Notes: a model not told the origin generated them from the sequence alone. Positions 1-7,274 are shown, counted from the first letter of the stretch. The stretch: DNA of 7,787 nucleotides from an uncultured Bacteroidales bacterium (GCA_946062035.1 CAMGTS010000056.1:1-7787); one strand, 5' to 3'. A program made the numbers and translations.

Positions 1-1059
1 CTGATGAGAATCTTCGGTGCGGACAGAATCGCCCGTGTCGTGGATAGTATGGGAATGAAAGAGGGGGAGGTTTTACAGCACAAATGGCTCTCAGGTTCAG
101 TGGAAAGAGCTCAGAAAAAGGTTGAGGAGAATAATTTCGGTGTGCGTAAGAGATTGCTCGAATACGACGATGTGATGAATACTCAACGTAACGTAATCTA
201 TACCAGACGAAACAATGCGTTGAACGGTGAGAGAATGGATGTAGACCTTGTGAGCATGATAGGTGACTATGCTTCTGTTCTTGCCGCCCAAAAGAACGAT
301 TTGCCTTTTGAAGAGTTCTCACTTGAGTGCATGAGACAGATATCAATAGCTCCTGAGATTGATGAGGCTGAGTATCAGAAAATTTCAATCGCCGAACTCG
401 GTGAGAGATTGGAGAGACAGATAACAGATACTATCAACAGACGCGGAGAGTATATGGTTGAAAAGGCTTATCCGATAGTTGACAGGATATTCCAGTCTCA
501 ATCAGCACAGTATCAGAATATCGCTATTCCTATTACTGACGGCCAGAAGATCCTTAATCTTATCGTGAACCTCAAAAAAGCTTATGAGACAAACGGTAAG
601 GAGATTCAGAAAGCTCTTGTGAGATCGGTGACATTGATTAAGATTGACGAATTGTGGCAGGAGCATCTGCGCGAGATGGACGAACTTAAACAATCTGTTC
701 AGAATGCGACATATGAGCAGAAGGATCCGCTTCTTATCTACAAGTTCGAAGGGTACAATCTTTTCAGCAAAGTGGTTGAAAATATAAGCCGTGGAGTGGT
801 TTCATTCCTTGTACGTGCTCAACTCGCTCTAAGACAGGATGATGAAATGCCGCTAAGACAAGAGGCAAGACGTCGTAAGACCGATATGAGCCGTCTCAAC
901 ACTACCCGTGATGATGGTTCTGCAGCCGCAGCCGCCGCAGGCAGACAAGAGCGCAGCAACCAACCTGTTCATGTCGAGAAGAAGATCGGCCGTAACGACC
1001 CGTGCCCTTGCGGAAGTGGCAAGAAATACAAGAATTGCCACGGCAAAGGTCTTGTTTAA
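1..1059 (+). CDS. secA: Protein translocase ATPase SecA, C-terminal part (5' end outside window)
   Basis: SecA is the cytoplasmic ATPase motor that drives unfolded preproteins through the SecYEG channel. The reading frame is open from base 1 (CTG), so the gene enters from the left; the ATG at base 4 lies inside a conserved stretch (LMRIFGADRIA) and is not the start. About 352 residues are present, roughly the last third of the protein. In order they show the end of the second nucleotide-binding fold, the helical scaffold (VRKRLLEYDDVMNTQR, near fragment residues 48-63), a helical wing region, the scaffold return (ELWQEHLREMDELKQSVQNA, near 218-237), and a variable linker with six consecutive alanines. 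The protein ends in a SEC-C zinc-binding tail with C335, C337, C346 and H347 (CPCGSGKKYKNCH), which in known SecA proteins contacts SecB, phospholipid or ribosomes. Identification is very secure. Confidence 0.97.
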   Translation: MMRIFGADRIARVVDSMGMKEGEVLQHKWLSGSVERAQKKVEENNFGVRKRLLEYDDVMNTQRNVIYTRRNNALNGERMDVDLVSMIGDYASVLAAQKNDLPFEEFSLECMRQISIAPEIDEAEYQKISIAELGERLERQITDTINRRGEYMVEKAYPIVDRIFQSQSAQYQNIAIPITDGQKILNLIVNLKKAYETNGKEIQKALVRSVTLIKIDELWQEHLREMDELKQSVQNATYEQKDPLLIYKFEGYNLFSKVVENISRGVVSFLVRAQLALRQDDEMPLRQEARRRKTDMSRLNTTRDDGSAAAAAAGRQERSNQPVHVEKKIGRNDPCPCGSGKKYKNCHGKGLV

Positions 1060-1076
1060 TGTAGACTCAATTCAAA

Positions 1077-1126
1077 CGCCGCACTCTGAAATGGCAGGTA
1101 CAGCCGGAATTATCCAGGGTGCGGCG
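1077..1126 (+). terminator. Stem-loop in the secA-lpdA spacer, possible terminator or RNA processing hairpin
   Basis: Bases 1077-1088 (CGCCGCACTCTG) pair with 1115-1126 (CAGGGTGCGGCG) to give a 12-bp, G+C-rich stem with one T-G wobble and a 26-nt loop. It starts 17 bp after the secA stop and ends 21 bp before the lpdA start. No T-tract follows (the next bases are ATAATATAAAATT), so it is not a textbook intrinsic terminator. It could be a weak terminator, an mRNA-stabilising 3' end for secA, or a structure at the 5' end of lpdA. Confidence 0.4.
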
Positions 1127-1147
1127 ATAATATAAAATTCACATATT

Positions 1148-2581
1148 ATGAAATACGATGTTGTTGTAATAGGCTCAGGTCCTGGCGGCTATGTCGCTGC
1201 TGTAAAAGCCGCACAGTTCGGTTTCTCCGTTGCTGTCATAGAGAAAAATGAAATAGGCGGTATCTGCCTTAATTGGGGTTGTATCCCTACGAAGGCGCTT
1301 CTTAAGTCTGCCGAGACTTTTCAGGCATTTAAACATTTGGCTTCATACGGAATCTCGTTTGACGGGGATAATATCGCTGATCCTGAAAGAACTAAAGACT
1401 TGCGTGTAGATATAGCCAAAGTCGTAGAGAGGGAACGTGGAGTAGCGGACAAGATGAGAAAAGGGGTGGAGTTCCTTTTCAACAAAAACAAGATAGATGT
1501 AATAAAGGGTAAGGCTAAGTTCTTGAATGAAAATACATTGCAGGTGGAAAACGAAGAGGGTGCAAGTGAAGTTTCCGGAAATTATATAATCATAGCTACG
1601 GGCGCTCATCCTAAACAGCTTCCTTTTGCTCCTTTTGATGGTGAGAATATTATTTCCTATAGGGAGGCCCTTGTACCTAAATCCCTTCCGGGTTCATTGG
1701 CTGTAATCGGATCTGGAGCAATCGGCAGCGAACTTGCATATTTCTACAGGGCAATGGGTTGTGAAGTTTATCTCATCGAATTTTTAGACAGAATAGTCCC
1801 GCTTGAAGATGACGATATAAGCGGACAACTCAGCCGCAGTCTCCGCAAGGAGGGAATGAAAGTGATGGTGAACACTAAAGTCACATCGTTGGAAAAGAGT
1901 GTAAAAGAGGATGGCAGTGTGAATATCGCTTTGACGGTAGAAGGGAAGAAAGGAATCGAGGTTTTGAATGTCGACAGAGTTCTTTGTGCAGTAGGTGTGG
2001 AGCCTAATACAGCTGACCTCGGACTTGACGCCGTTGGCATCAAGACAGAGAGGGGAAAGATTGCGGTTAATGGTTTTTATAGTACAGGTGTAGGCAATAT
2101 CTATGCGATAGGGGATGTGATCCCTACCCCTGCACTTGCCCACATGGCTTCAGCCGAGGCGGTCGCATGTGTCGGACATATCGCCGCTGAAGAGGGCAAG
2201 GAAGGGGCCAAGTTCGTCCCTATAAACTATGAGCATATTCCTGGCGCTACATATACTACTCCTCAGATAGCGTCTGCAGGTATGACTGAGCGCAAGGCAA
2301 AAGAGTCAGGTATTGAGTACAAGACTTCCAAGTTTATGTTCACCGCATCAGGAAAGGCTACAGCGGCGGGCAAAACAGATGGATTCGTAAAACTGATCTC
2401 AGATGCCAAGACAGGAAAACTTCTTGGTGTGCATCTTATCGGGGCTGACGTTACGGAGATAATCGGTGGTATGGTTCTTGCTTTGGATTTCGGAGCTACA
2501 GTAGAGCAGGTTTGCAATACGGTGTTCCCGCATCCGACTATGAGCGAGGCGATCAGAGATGCTGCGGAAGCACTTTCATAG
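1148..2581 (+). CDS. lpdA: Dihydrolipoyl dehydrogenase (E3 component of 2-oxoacid dehydrogenase complexes)
   Basis: This flavoprotein reoxidises protein-bound dihydrolipoamide with NAD+ in pyruvate, 2-oxoglutarate or branched-chain 2-oxoacid dehydrogenase complexes, or in the glycine cleavage system. At 477 residues it has the usual family length. Visible elements are the N-terminal FAD fold GSGPGG (residues 9-14), the redox-active disulfide C40/C45 in GGICLNWGCIPTK, the NAD-binding fold GSGAIG with E195 following (188-193), the second FAD contact AIGD (320-323), and the C-terminal interface domain with the catalytic H462 and E467 (HPTMSE). The disulfide spacing and the HPT-SE end separate it from mercuric and glutathione reductases. 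No lipoyl domain is fused to the N terminus. No E1, E2 or glycine cleavage gene lies in the window, so its partner complex cannot be told from context. The ATG has an A/T-rich upstream region without an SD, as is normal for this phylum. Confidence 0.95.
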   Translation: MKYDVVVIGSGPGGYVAAVKAAQFGFSVAVIEKNEIGGICLNWGCIPTKALLKSAETFQAFKHLASYGISFDGDNIADPERTKDLRVDIAKVVERERGVADKMRKGVEFLFNKNKIDVIKGKAKFLNENTLQVENEEGASEVSGNYIIIATGAHPKQLPFAPFDGENIISYREALVPKSLPGSLAVIGSGAIGSELAYFYRAMGCEVYLIEFLDRIVPLEDDDISGQLSRSLRKEGMKVMVNTKVTSLEKSVKEDGSVNIALTVEGKKGIEVLNVDRVLCAVGVEPNTADLGLDAVGIKTERGKIAVNGFYSTGVGNIYAIGDVIPTPALAHMASAEAVACVGHIAAEEGKEGAKFVPINYEHIPGATYTTPQIASAGMTERKAKESGIEYKTSKFMFTASGKATAAGKTDGFVKLISDAKTGKLLGVHLIGADVTEIIGGMVLALDFGATVEQVCNTVFPHPTMSEAIRDAAEALS

Positions 2582-2635
2582 CGGATACGTGCGGCTGTAG
2601 GCCATAGTTTTACATAACTTTAAAACGAATCACAA

Positions 2636-3019
2636 ATGGCTATAAATCATACACTTCCACACGTAAACGATATCAGCCGGCTTGCCGCTAACACAAAAGT
2701 CACAGGCGATATTACTTGTGTGTCTGATATAAGAATCGATGGGATTCTTATAGGAAATATCAGTACAAAAGGGAAGCTTGTCTTGGGCGAGGAGGGACTT
2801 GTCGAGGGTAATATAACATGTAGGGAAGCTGATATATATGGAAAATGCACAGGTGATATTACCGGAGTCGAGCAGGTTCTTTTCAAGAGCAAGGCGGTCT
2901 ATAAGGGTATCTTAAAAACAGCTCATGTCGGTATTGAGATGGGAGCCTCTTTTAGCGGAAGCTGTTCGATTATCTCGGATGAGGAGGCCAGACGTATTAT
3001 AGACAGCATAATAATTTAG
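2636..3019 (+). CDS. Bactofilin family polymer-forming cytoskeletal protein
   Basis: Bactofilins are small beta-helical proteins that polymerise without nucleotides into filaments, usually at the membrane, and act as scaffolds for cell-wall or morphology functions. This 127-residue protein has a short N-terminal tail (about 1-17), a core of repeated short beta strands with regularly spaced glycines (about 18-112; for example TKVTGDITCVSDIRIDGIL, then GLVEGNI, GKCTGDI, AVYKGIL, ASFSGSC), and an acidic/basic C-terminal end (DEEARRII). This spacing is typical of the bactofilin (DUF583) fold. No signal peptide or membrane segment is visible. It lies 54 bp after lpdA and 43 bp before the PepSY-like gene, all on one strand, so co-transcription is possible. 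No M23 peptidase gene, a frequent bactofilin neighbour, is present here. The family call is firm; the cellular role is not determined. Confidence 0.88.
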   Translation: MAINHTLPHVNDISRLAANTKVTGDITCVSDIRIDGILIGNISTKGKLVLGEEGLVEGNITCREADIYGKCTGDITGVEQVLFKSKAVYKGILKTAHVGIEMGASFSGSCSIISDEEARRIIDSIII

Positions 3020-3062
3020 ATTTACGGAAAATTCCATTGAATTTGTAATTGTTTATATATTA

Positions 3063-3512
3063 ATGATTATGAGAAAGATAGTATCAGTTTTATTGGCTAT
3101 GATGTTTCTATTGTCGGCATCAGCCAATGCGGACAACAAAAGACCCGTCGAGGTCTCACAGTTGCCGTCTGCCGCACAACAGATTATTAATAAGCACTAT
3201 AGCAGACATACTGTCGTACTTGCAACCGTGAAGAAGGAACACTTCAAAAAGGAGTATGAAGTGGTTTTTGATAACGGAGACAAGATAGAGTTCGACAAGT
3301 CGGGCGATTGGAAGGAAATTGAGAGCAAAGCGTCAGTTGTTCCGTTGGCCCTTATTCCTAAGGCAATCTGGCAACAGATCAGGATGAAGTACCCGAAAAC
3401 AGCGGTCAAAAAGATTGATAGAGATAAAAAAGGATATGAAGTGAAGCTTACCAATATGGTAGAGCTTACATTTGACAAGCACTTCAATCTTATAGAGGTA
3501 GACGTGGATTAA
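3063..3512 (+). CDS. Secreted PepSY-like (DUF2874-type) protein with two tandem repeats
   Basis: This is a 149-residue predicted periplasmic protein. A signal peptide is clear: basic MRK, a hydrophobic core (VSVLLAMMFLLSA) and a probable signal peptidase I site after ANA (between A23 and D24). The mature part contains two similar units of about 58 residues (29-86 and 92-149). Each runs from a proline-led helix (LPSAAQQIINKHY; IPKAIWQQIRMKY) through a basic stretch to strands with the pattern YEV-L/F-x-N-x-x-E/K-x-x-FD, as in the PepSY-like/DUF2874 family common in Bacteroidota. Function in this family is not established; inhibition or binding of a periplasmic enzyme has been suggested from its resemblance to PepSY domains. 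Two in-frame ATGs (3063 and 3069) are possible; the second gives the more typical MRK signal peptide start. It is the last gene before the convergent terminator. Confidence 0.8.
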   Translation: MIMRKIVSVLLAMMFLLSASANADNKRPVEVSQLPSAAQQIINKHYSRHTVVLATVKKEHFKKEYEVVFDNGDKIEFDKSGDWKEIESKASVVPLALIPKAIWQQIRMKYPKTAVKKIDRDKKGYEVKLTNMVELTFDKHFNLIEVDVD

Positions 3513-3527
3513 CGGCTGTGGAGATCT

Positions 3528-3570
3528 TAAAAAAGCGGTGTCAGATTCTAAATCTGACACCGCTTTTTTA
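3528..3570. terminator. Bidirectional intrinsic terminator between convergent genes
   Basis: Bases 3528-3547 and 3551-3570 are perfect inverted complements (20 bp) around a 3-nt loop (CTA). The G+C-rich core GCGGTGTCAGA is flanked by six A on the left and six T on the right, so each strand reads as a stem followed by a U-tract. It begins 15 bp after the PepSY-like stop and ends 20 bp before the stop of the minus-strand glycosyltransferase, the position expected for a terminator that serves both transcripts. Confidence 0.95.
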
Positions 3571-3590
3571 TCTGCCCATTTGATAGAGAA

Positions 3591-4592
3591 TCAGAATCTT
3601 TCACGGATATTGTATGAGTTGCGGTTTATGCTGTTGCGACTGACGAGTTCCGCTATGAATCCTGTCAGGAAAAGCATTACTCCGATAAGTGCGGCGAAGA
3701 GCGCAAGGTAGAAAAGCGGCTGGTCTGTGACGGCTCTCATTTTCAAAGTCGTGAATCCTTGGGCTGCAATCTGTGCTCCCATCTGGGATTGTATGATAAG
3801 CTTCTTGGCTATTATCCAGAGAGTTATGACTATTCCTATCAAGAACATCAGCGTTCCGAGAACTCCGAAAAGGTGCATCGGCTTTTTGCCGAATTTCTGC
3901 AAAAACCAGAGACTCATCAGGTCGAGATAGCCGTTTACGAACCGGCTGAGTCCGAACTTGCTTTTCCCGTATTTGCGTTTGTGGTGGCGGACAACCTTTT
4001 CTCCGATTTTGCCGAATCCGGCTTCTTTTGCGAGGAACGGAATAAAACGGTGCATCTCGCCATAAACCTCGATATTCTTTACCACCTCATTCTTGTAGGC
4101 TTTCAACCCGCAATTCATATCATGAAGTCTGACCCCTGTGACTTTTCTGGCGGTGGCGTTATATAGCTTTGACGGGATATTCTTTGTAAACGTATTGTCG
4201 TATCTCTTTTTCTTCCAGCCGCTTACAAGGTCATATCCATCTTCCTTGACCATCCTGTACAATTCCGGAATCTCATCCGGATCGTCCTGCAGGTCCGCAT
4301 CCATTGTAATTACAACCTCGCCCTGGGCTTGTTCGAATCCGCAGAACAGGGCGGCGGATTTTCCGTAATTGCGACGGAAACATATACCGTGGATAACACT
4401 TTTGCCGTCAGCGTCAAGGTAAAGTTTCGAGAGTCTTTCTATTTCTTCCCACGACCCGTCATCGCTTCCGTCATTGACCATGATTATTTCATAGGTCAGT
4501 CCTTTGGCTGAAATGACTTTACTTACTCTCTCTACAAGCTCTGCGAGAGATTCTTTTTCATTGAAAAGCGAAACGACAATAGAAATATCCAT
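3591..4592 (-). CDS. Family 2 glycosyltransferase, membrane-anchored, polyprenyl-phosphate (DPM1/GtrB-like) type
   Basis: This 333-residue enzyme most likely transfers a sugar from a nucleotide donor to undecaprenyl phosphate on the cytoplasmic face of the inner membrane, supplying a lipid-linked sugar for envelope glycans. The N-terminal GT-A domain shows VVSLFNEKESL (6-16), VNDGSDDGSW (39-48), the metal-binding DADLQDDPDEIP (98-109) and MNCGLKAYK (159-167). The conserved HRFIP (181-185) and RKYGKSKFG (206-214) are typical of the DPM1/GtrB/ArnC-like branch. Two hydrophobic segments follow (about 239-262 and 291-315), as in GtrB-type enzymes. The donor sugar cannot be inferred. It lies 25 bp downstream of the DUF4199 gene on the same strand and ends at the shared terminator, so the two are probably one transcript. 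Confidence 0.88.
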   Translation of the reverse strand: MDISIVVSLFNEKESLAELVERVSKVISAKGLTYEIIMVNDGSDDGSWEEIERLSKLYLDADGKSVIHGICFRRNYGKSAALFCGFEQAQGEVVITMDADLQDDPDEIPELYRMVKEDGYDLVSGWKKKRYDNTFTKNIPSKLYNATARKVTGVRLHDMNCGLKAYKNEVVKNIEVYGEMHRFIPFLAKEAGFGKIGEKVVRHHKRKYGKSKFGLSRFVNGYLDLMSLWFLQKFGKKPMHLFGVLGTLMFLIGIVITLWIIAKKLIIQSQMGAQIAAQGFTTLKMRAVTDQPLFYLALFAALIGVMLFLTGFIAELVSRNSINRNSYNIRERF

Positions 4593-4617
4593 CGGTAAAT
4601 TTCTCTTTAAATGGTTG

Positions 4618-5136
4618 CTATTTAATAATATCCTCTGTGCTCTCTGCGGCTCCCTCTATCTTGCAGGAGTTTGCGATTATCGCTGAGAAAACGACACCGA
4701 GTATCGTACACCATACAAGTCTGCCTACCAATGTTATGAAAGGAAGATTGTCCAAAACCTTATCCAAGATCTCTTCCTGACCCATGCCGGCCATCTGTTG
4801 TCTTGCGGCCTCCATTGCGGTTGATATGGTCTCGGCATTGATGAACTTCACATCAAAATAAGCGTATACGGCGATAACTACCGCTGAGCAGAGAGAAACC
4901 AAGAAACCATATGTGAAAGCTTGGCCATAGGTAGTCGAACCGTTTTCAGCCGCATTCTTTTTCGAGAATCTTTTCATGAAGCGGACGAGCATCCAGACTG
5001 TCGCCACGAGCTGTACAATCCACATGATCCACCCTAAAAACGAAGCCAAACTTGAAATAAGTCCGCAAAAAATTACGATTAAAGCCAATACGAGCGCGTC
5101 TATTGCGGCGCTGTTCAAATTTCCTTTAGTTGCCAT
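4618..5136 (-). CDS. DUF4199 family integral membrane protein
   Basis: This small inner-membrane protein of unknown function belongs to a family seen mainly in Bacteroidota. With the start at 5136 (MATKGNLNSAAIDAL) it has 172 residues and four likely membrane segments (about 11-33, 35-52, 73-93 and 132-154). The family-like element TTYGQAFTYGFLVSL (68-82) leads into the third segment, and a soluble stretch rich in E, Q and A (about 96-128) lies between segments three and four. The frame stays open upstream, with other ATGs at 5157 and 5208. The 5136 start is preferred because it puts residue 1 just before the first helix and follows an A/T-rich region; the 5208 start would add an unlikely aromatic tail and overlap the divergent promoter region. 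It is the first gene of a two-gene unit with the GT2 enzyme, so a link to envelope glycan assembly is possible but unproven. Confidence 0.8.
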   Translation of the reverse strand: MATKGNLNSAAIDALVLALIVIFCGLISSLASFLGWIMWIVQLVATVWMLVRFMKRFSKKNAAENGSTTYGQAFTYGFLVSLCSAVVIAVYAYFDVKFINAETISTAMEAARQQMAGMGQEEILDKVLDNLPFITLVGRLVWCTILGVVFSAIIANSCKIEGAAESTEDIIK

Positions 5137-5214
5137 TCGATTATAATTTTTTAACATTATTTTGCAGAGCGCAAGGTAATAAAAAGTCAATGTATGTTTG
5201 TAATACAAAATGAC

Positions 5215-5222
5215 TAAATTTG
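5215..5222 (+). promoter_or_regulatory. Candidate Bacteroidota -7 promoter box for thrS
   Basis: TAAATTTG matches the TAnnTTTG -7 consensus of the main sigma factor in this phylum and would start transcription near 5226-5230, about 55 nt before the thrS ATG. A second match, TATGTTTG, lies at 5193-5200. A properly spaced upstream TTG/TTTG (-33) element is not clear for either: the nearest TTTG (5197-5200) is only 14 nt upstream of the first box. The intergenic position supports a promoter here, but the exact box is uncertain. Confidence 0.4.
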
Positions 5223-5224
5223 CG

Positions 5225-5260
5225 CTTCGGTAAATACGAAGAAGTGCCGGTGTATGGCAC
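5225..5260 (+). promoter_or_regulatory. thrS leader with two consecutive 5-bp/7-nt hairpins, possible tRNA-mimic operator
   Basis: Two small hairpins sit just upstream of thrS, separated by two bases. Hairpin 1 pairs 5225-5229 (CTTCG) with 5237-5241 (CGAAG) around a 7-nt loop. Hairpin 2 pairs 5244-5248 (GTGCC) with 5256-5260 (GGCAC) around the 7-nt loop GGTGTAT. Both have the size of a tRNA anticodon or T arm. The central triplet of loop 2, where an anticodon would be, is TGT (UGU), a threonine anticodon, followed by A as at tRNA position 37. The tRNA-invariant U33 is replaced by G. In E. coli, ThrRS represses its own mRNA by binding an anticodon-like leader hairpin, so a similar control is plausible here. 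If transcription starts near 5226-5230, hairpin 1 would be incomplete; hairpin 2 would remain. Confidence 0.4.
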
Positions 5261-5283
5261 CTCTAAAACATTAAATAAATATT

Positions 5284-7248
5284 ATGAGTACAATTAAAAT
5301 TACATTCCCTGACGGTGGTGTAAGAGATTTTGAAAAAGGCGTAACGGGTTACCAAATCGCGGAAAGCATCAGTCCCCGTCTTGCCGCAGAGGTGTTGTCT
5401 GTCTCTGTAAACGGTCAGTTGGCAGACCTTAGAATGCCTATCGAAGCTGATGCTGAAATCAAACTTCACAAGTGGGAGGATGAAGAGGGCAAAAAGGCTT
5501 TCTGGCACTCTTCTTCGCACCTTTTGGCTGAGGCTCTCGAGACTCTTTATCCGGGCGTGAAGTTCGGTATCGGTCCGGCGATTGATAATGGTTTCTATTA
5601 TGATGTGGATCTCGGAGACAGGACCCTCGTAGAGGCTGATTTGAAGAAAATCGAAGATAAGATGTTGGAGCTCGCCCGTACTAACGAGGCGTTCGTGCGT
5701 AAGGATATGCCTAAGGATGAGGCTCTTACATATTTTAATAACAAAGGCGACGAATATAAGACAGAACTTATTTCGGAATTGAAGGACGGTACGATATCAT
5801 TCTATACGAATGGCAATTTTACCGACCTGTGCCGCGGACCTCACATGATGTCTACTTCTCTCATCAAGGCTATCAAACTTACGTCTATCGCAGGCGCATA
5901 TTGGAGAGGTGATGAGAAGAGAAAGATGCTTACCCGTATCTATGGTATAACTTTCCCTAAAAAGTCGCTTTTGGACGAATACCTGAAGGTGCTTGAGGAG
6001 GCGAAGAAAAGAGATCACAGAAAGTTAGGTAAGGATTTGGAGCTTTTTGCGTTCAGTAGCAAGGTGGGCCCGGGTCTTCCATTGTGGCTGCCGAGAGGTG
6101 CTGCATTGCGTACAAGGTTGGAGAACTTCCTCAGAAAGGTGCAGAGTGATTATGGATACCTTCCGGTCATCACTCCTCATATAGGTCAGAAAGAGTTGTA
6201 TGTTACGAGCGGTCACTGGGCTAAGTACGGTAAGGATTCATTCCGCCCGATAACTACGCCTCAGGAGGGAGAAGAGTTCCTTCTCAAACCTATGAACTGC
6301 CCTCACCATTGTGAGATTTACAAGACCAAACCACGTTCATACAGGGATCTTCCTCTCCGTTTCGCAGAGTTCGGAACGGTTTACAGATATGAGCAGAGCG
6401 GTGAGCTTCACGGGCTTACAAGAGTAAGAGGCTTTACCCAGGATGACGCCCACCTTTTCGTAAGACCTGACCAGTTGAAAGAGGAGTTCTGCAAGGTCAT
6501 CGATATTGTCCTTTATATCTTCAAGACTTTGAAGTTCGACAAGTATACCGCTCAGATTTCCTTAAGAGACAAAGTTGACAGAAGCAAGTATATCGGTACT
6601 GAGGAGAATTGGGAAAAGGCTGAGCAGGCTATCATCGAGTCGGCTTCGGAGAAGGGTCTTAATACTAAGATTGAATATGGAGAGGCTGCGTTCTATGGCC
6701 CTAAACTTGACTTCATGGTTAAGGACGCTATCGGCAGACAATGGCAGTTGGGTACCATTCAGGTTGACTACAACCTTCCTGAGAGGTTCGGACTTGAGTA
6801 TACCGGGGCTGATAATAAGAAGTATCGCCCGATTATGATCCACCGTGCGCCGTTCGGCTCTATGGAGCGTTTTGTCGCTGTTCTCCTTGAACATACCGCA
6901 GGAAATCTCCCGTTGTGGCTTACCCCTGACCAGTGCGTTGTACTTCCGGTAAGTGAGAAATATGTAGATTTTGCTAAAAAAGTTTGCAGTTCTTTGAAAA
7001 ATTCCGAAATTCGCACCGCTTTGGACGACCGCAACGAAACTATCGGCAAGAGAATCAGAGAGAACGAGATGAAGAGAATGCCTTATCTGCTTGTCGTTGG
7101 CGAGAAAGAAATGGAGAGCGGAAGTGTCTCTGTAAGGCAGCAGGGAGGCAAAGACTTAGGGTTTATGAAGGTTGAAGAGTTCGTTAATCTGATAGGCGAA
7201 AAGATCAGCGAAGAACTTGGAGAACCGGTTAAACCTGCTGAATTTTAG
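5284..7248 (+). CDS. thrS: Threonine--tRNA ligase (ThrRS)
   Basis: This cytoplasmic class II aminoacyl-tRNA synthetase joins threonine to tRNA-Thr and removes mischarged serine. The protein has 654 residues, normal for bacterial ThrRS. In order: the TGS domain (about 1-63), the editing domain with the metal-like site H75 and H79 (HSSSH) and C183 and H187 (CRGPH), then the catalytic core from about 245. The catalytic zinc ligands appear as C339 (MNCPHH), H390 (DDAH) and H520 (MIHRAPFG), matching E. coli C334, H385 and H511. Motif 2 is visible as [20 protein letters not shown] (363-382) with R368, and motif 3 as [11 protein letters not shown]. The C-terminal anticodon-binding domain covers about 545-654. 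All catalytic and editing residues are intact. The ATG has an A/T-rich, SD-free upstream region. The gene is followed after 34 bp by infC, the usual bacterial order. Confidence 0.98.
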   Translation: MSTIKITFPDGGVRDFEKGVTGYQIAESISPRLAAEVLSVSVNGQLADLRMPIEADAEIKLHKWEDEEGKKAFWHSSSHLLAEALETLYPGVKFGIGPAIDNGFYYDVDLGDRTLVEADLKKIEDKMLELARTNEAFVRKDMPKDEALTYFNNKGDEYKTELISELKDGTISFYTNGNFTDLCRGPHMMSTSLIKAIKLTSIAGAYWRGDEKRKMLTRIYGITFPKKSLLDEYLKVLEEAKKRDHRKLGKDLELFAFSSKVGPGLPLWLPRGAALRTRLENFLRKVQSDYGYLPVITPHIGQKELYVTSGHWAKYGKDSFRPITTPQEGEEFLLKPMNCPHHCEIYKTKPRSYRDLPLRFAEFGTVYRYEQSGELHGLTRVRGFTQDDAHLFVRPDQLKEEFCKVIDIVLYIFKTLKFDKYTAQISLRDKVDRSKYIGTEENWEKAEQAIIESASEKGLNTKIEYGEAAFYGPKLDFMVKDAIGRQWQLGTIQVDYNLPERFGLEYTGADNKKYRPIMIHRAPFGSMERFVAVLLEHTAGNLPLWLTPDQCVVLPVSEKYVDFAKKVCSSLKNSEIRTALDDRNETIGKRIRENEMKRMPYLLVVGEKEMESGSVSVRQQGGKDLGFMKVEEFVNLIGEKISEELGEPVKPAEF

Positions 7249-7268
7249 AAAGTTAAACAATTTTATAT

Positions 7269-7274
7269 AGGAGG
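7269..7274 (+). promoter_or_regulatory. Perfect Shine-Dalgarno site AGGAGG before infC
   Basis: AGGAGG lies 8 nt upstream of the ATC at 7283, an optimal spacing. It is the only strong SD seen before any gene in the window; lpdA, the bactofilin, the PepSY-like gene, DUF4199 and thrS have A/T-rich leaders instead. The A and G at 7269-7270 also end an in-frame TAG (7268-7270), so the infC frame cannot extend further upstream. The site therefore fixes the infC start. Confidence 0.85.

Noticed and set aside
908..1135. 75-codon plus-strand frame overlapping the secA tail
   Set aside because: It lies over the conserved SEC-C region of secA in another frame and shows no recognisable protein pattern.
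1784..2143. 119-codon minus-strand frame inside lpdA
   Set aside because: It is antisense to highly conserved lpdA sequence and its translation has no domain-like character; it is a shadow of the real gene.
2582..2635. Small hairpin after lpdA as a terminator
   Set aside because: The best stem (GGC with GCC around 5 nt) is only 3 bp, followed by just four T after a gap; not a convincing terminator.
3038..3045. TGAATTTG as a promoter box for the PepSY-like gene
   Set aside because: It has one mismatch to TAnnTTTG and no well-placed upstream element; chance matches are common in A/T-rich spacers.
3759..4166. 135-codon plus-strand frame opposite the glycosyltransferase
   Set aside because: The minus-strand frame carries all GT2 motifs; this one is its complement and has no independent support.
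4618..5208. Longer DUF4199 protein of 196 residues starting at 5208
   Set aside because: It adds 24 residues with aromatic and cysteine content unlike the family and would read through the divergent promoter region; 5136 fits the first helix better.
5137..5283. T-box riboswitch controlling thrS
   Set aside because: I see no T-box-type conserved sequence, no long specifier stem and no terminator/antiterminator pair; the leader is also too short.
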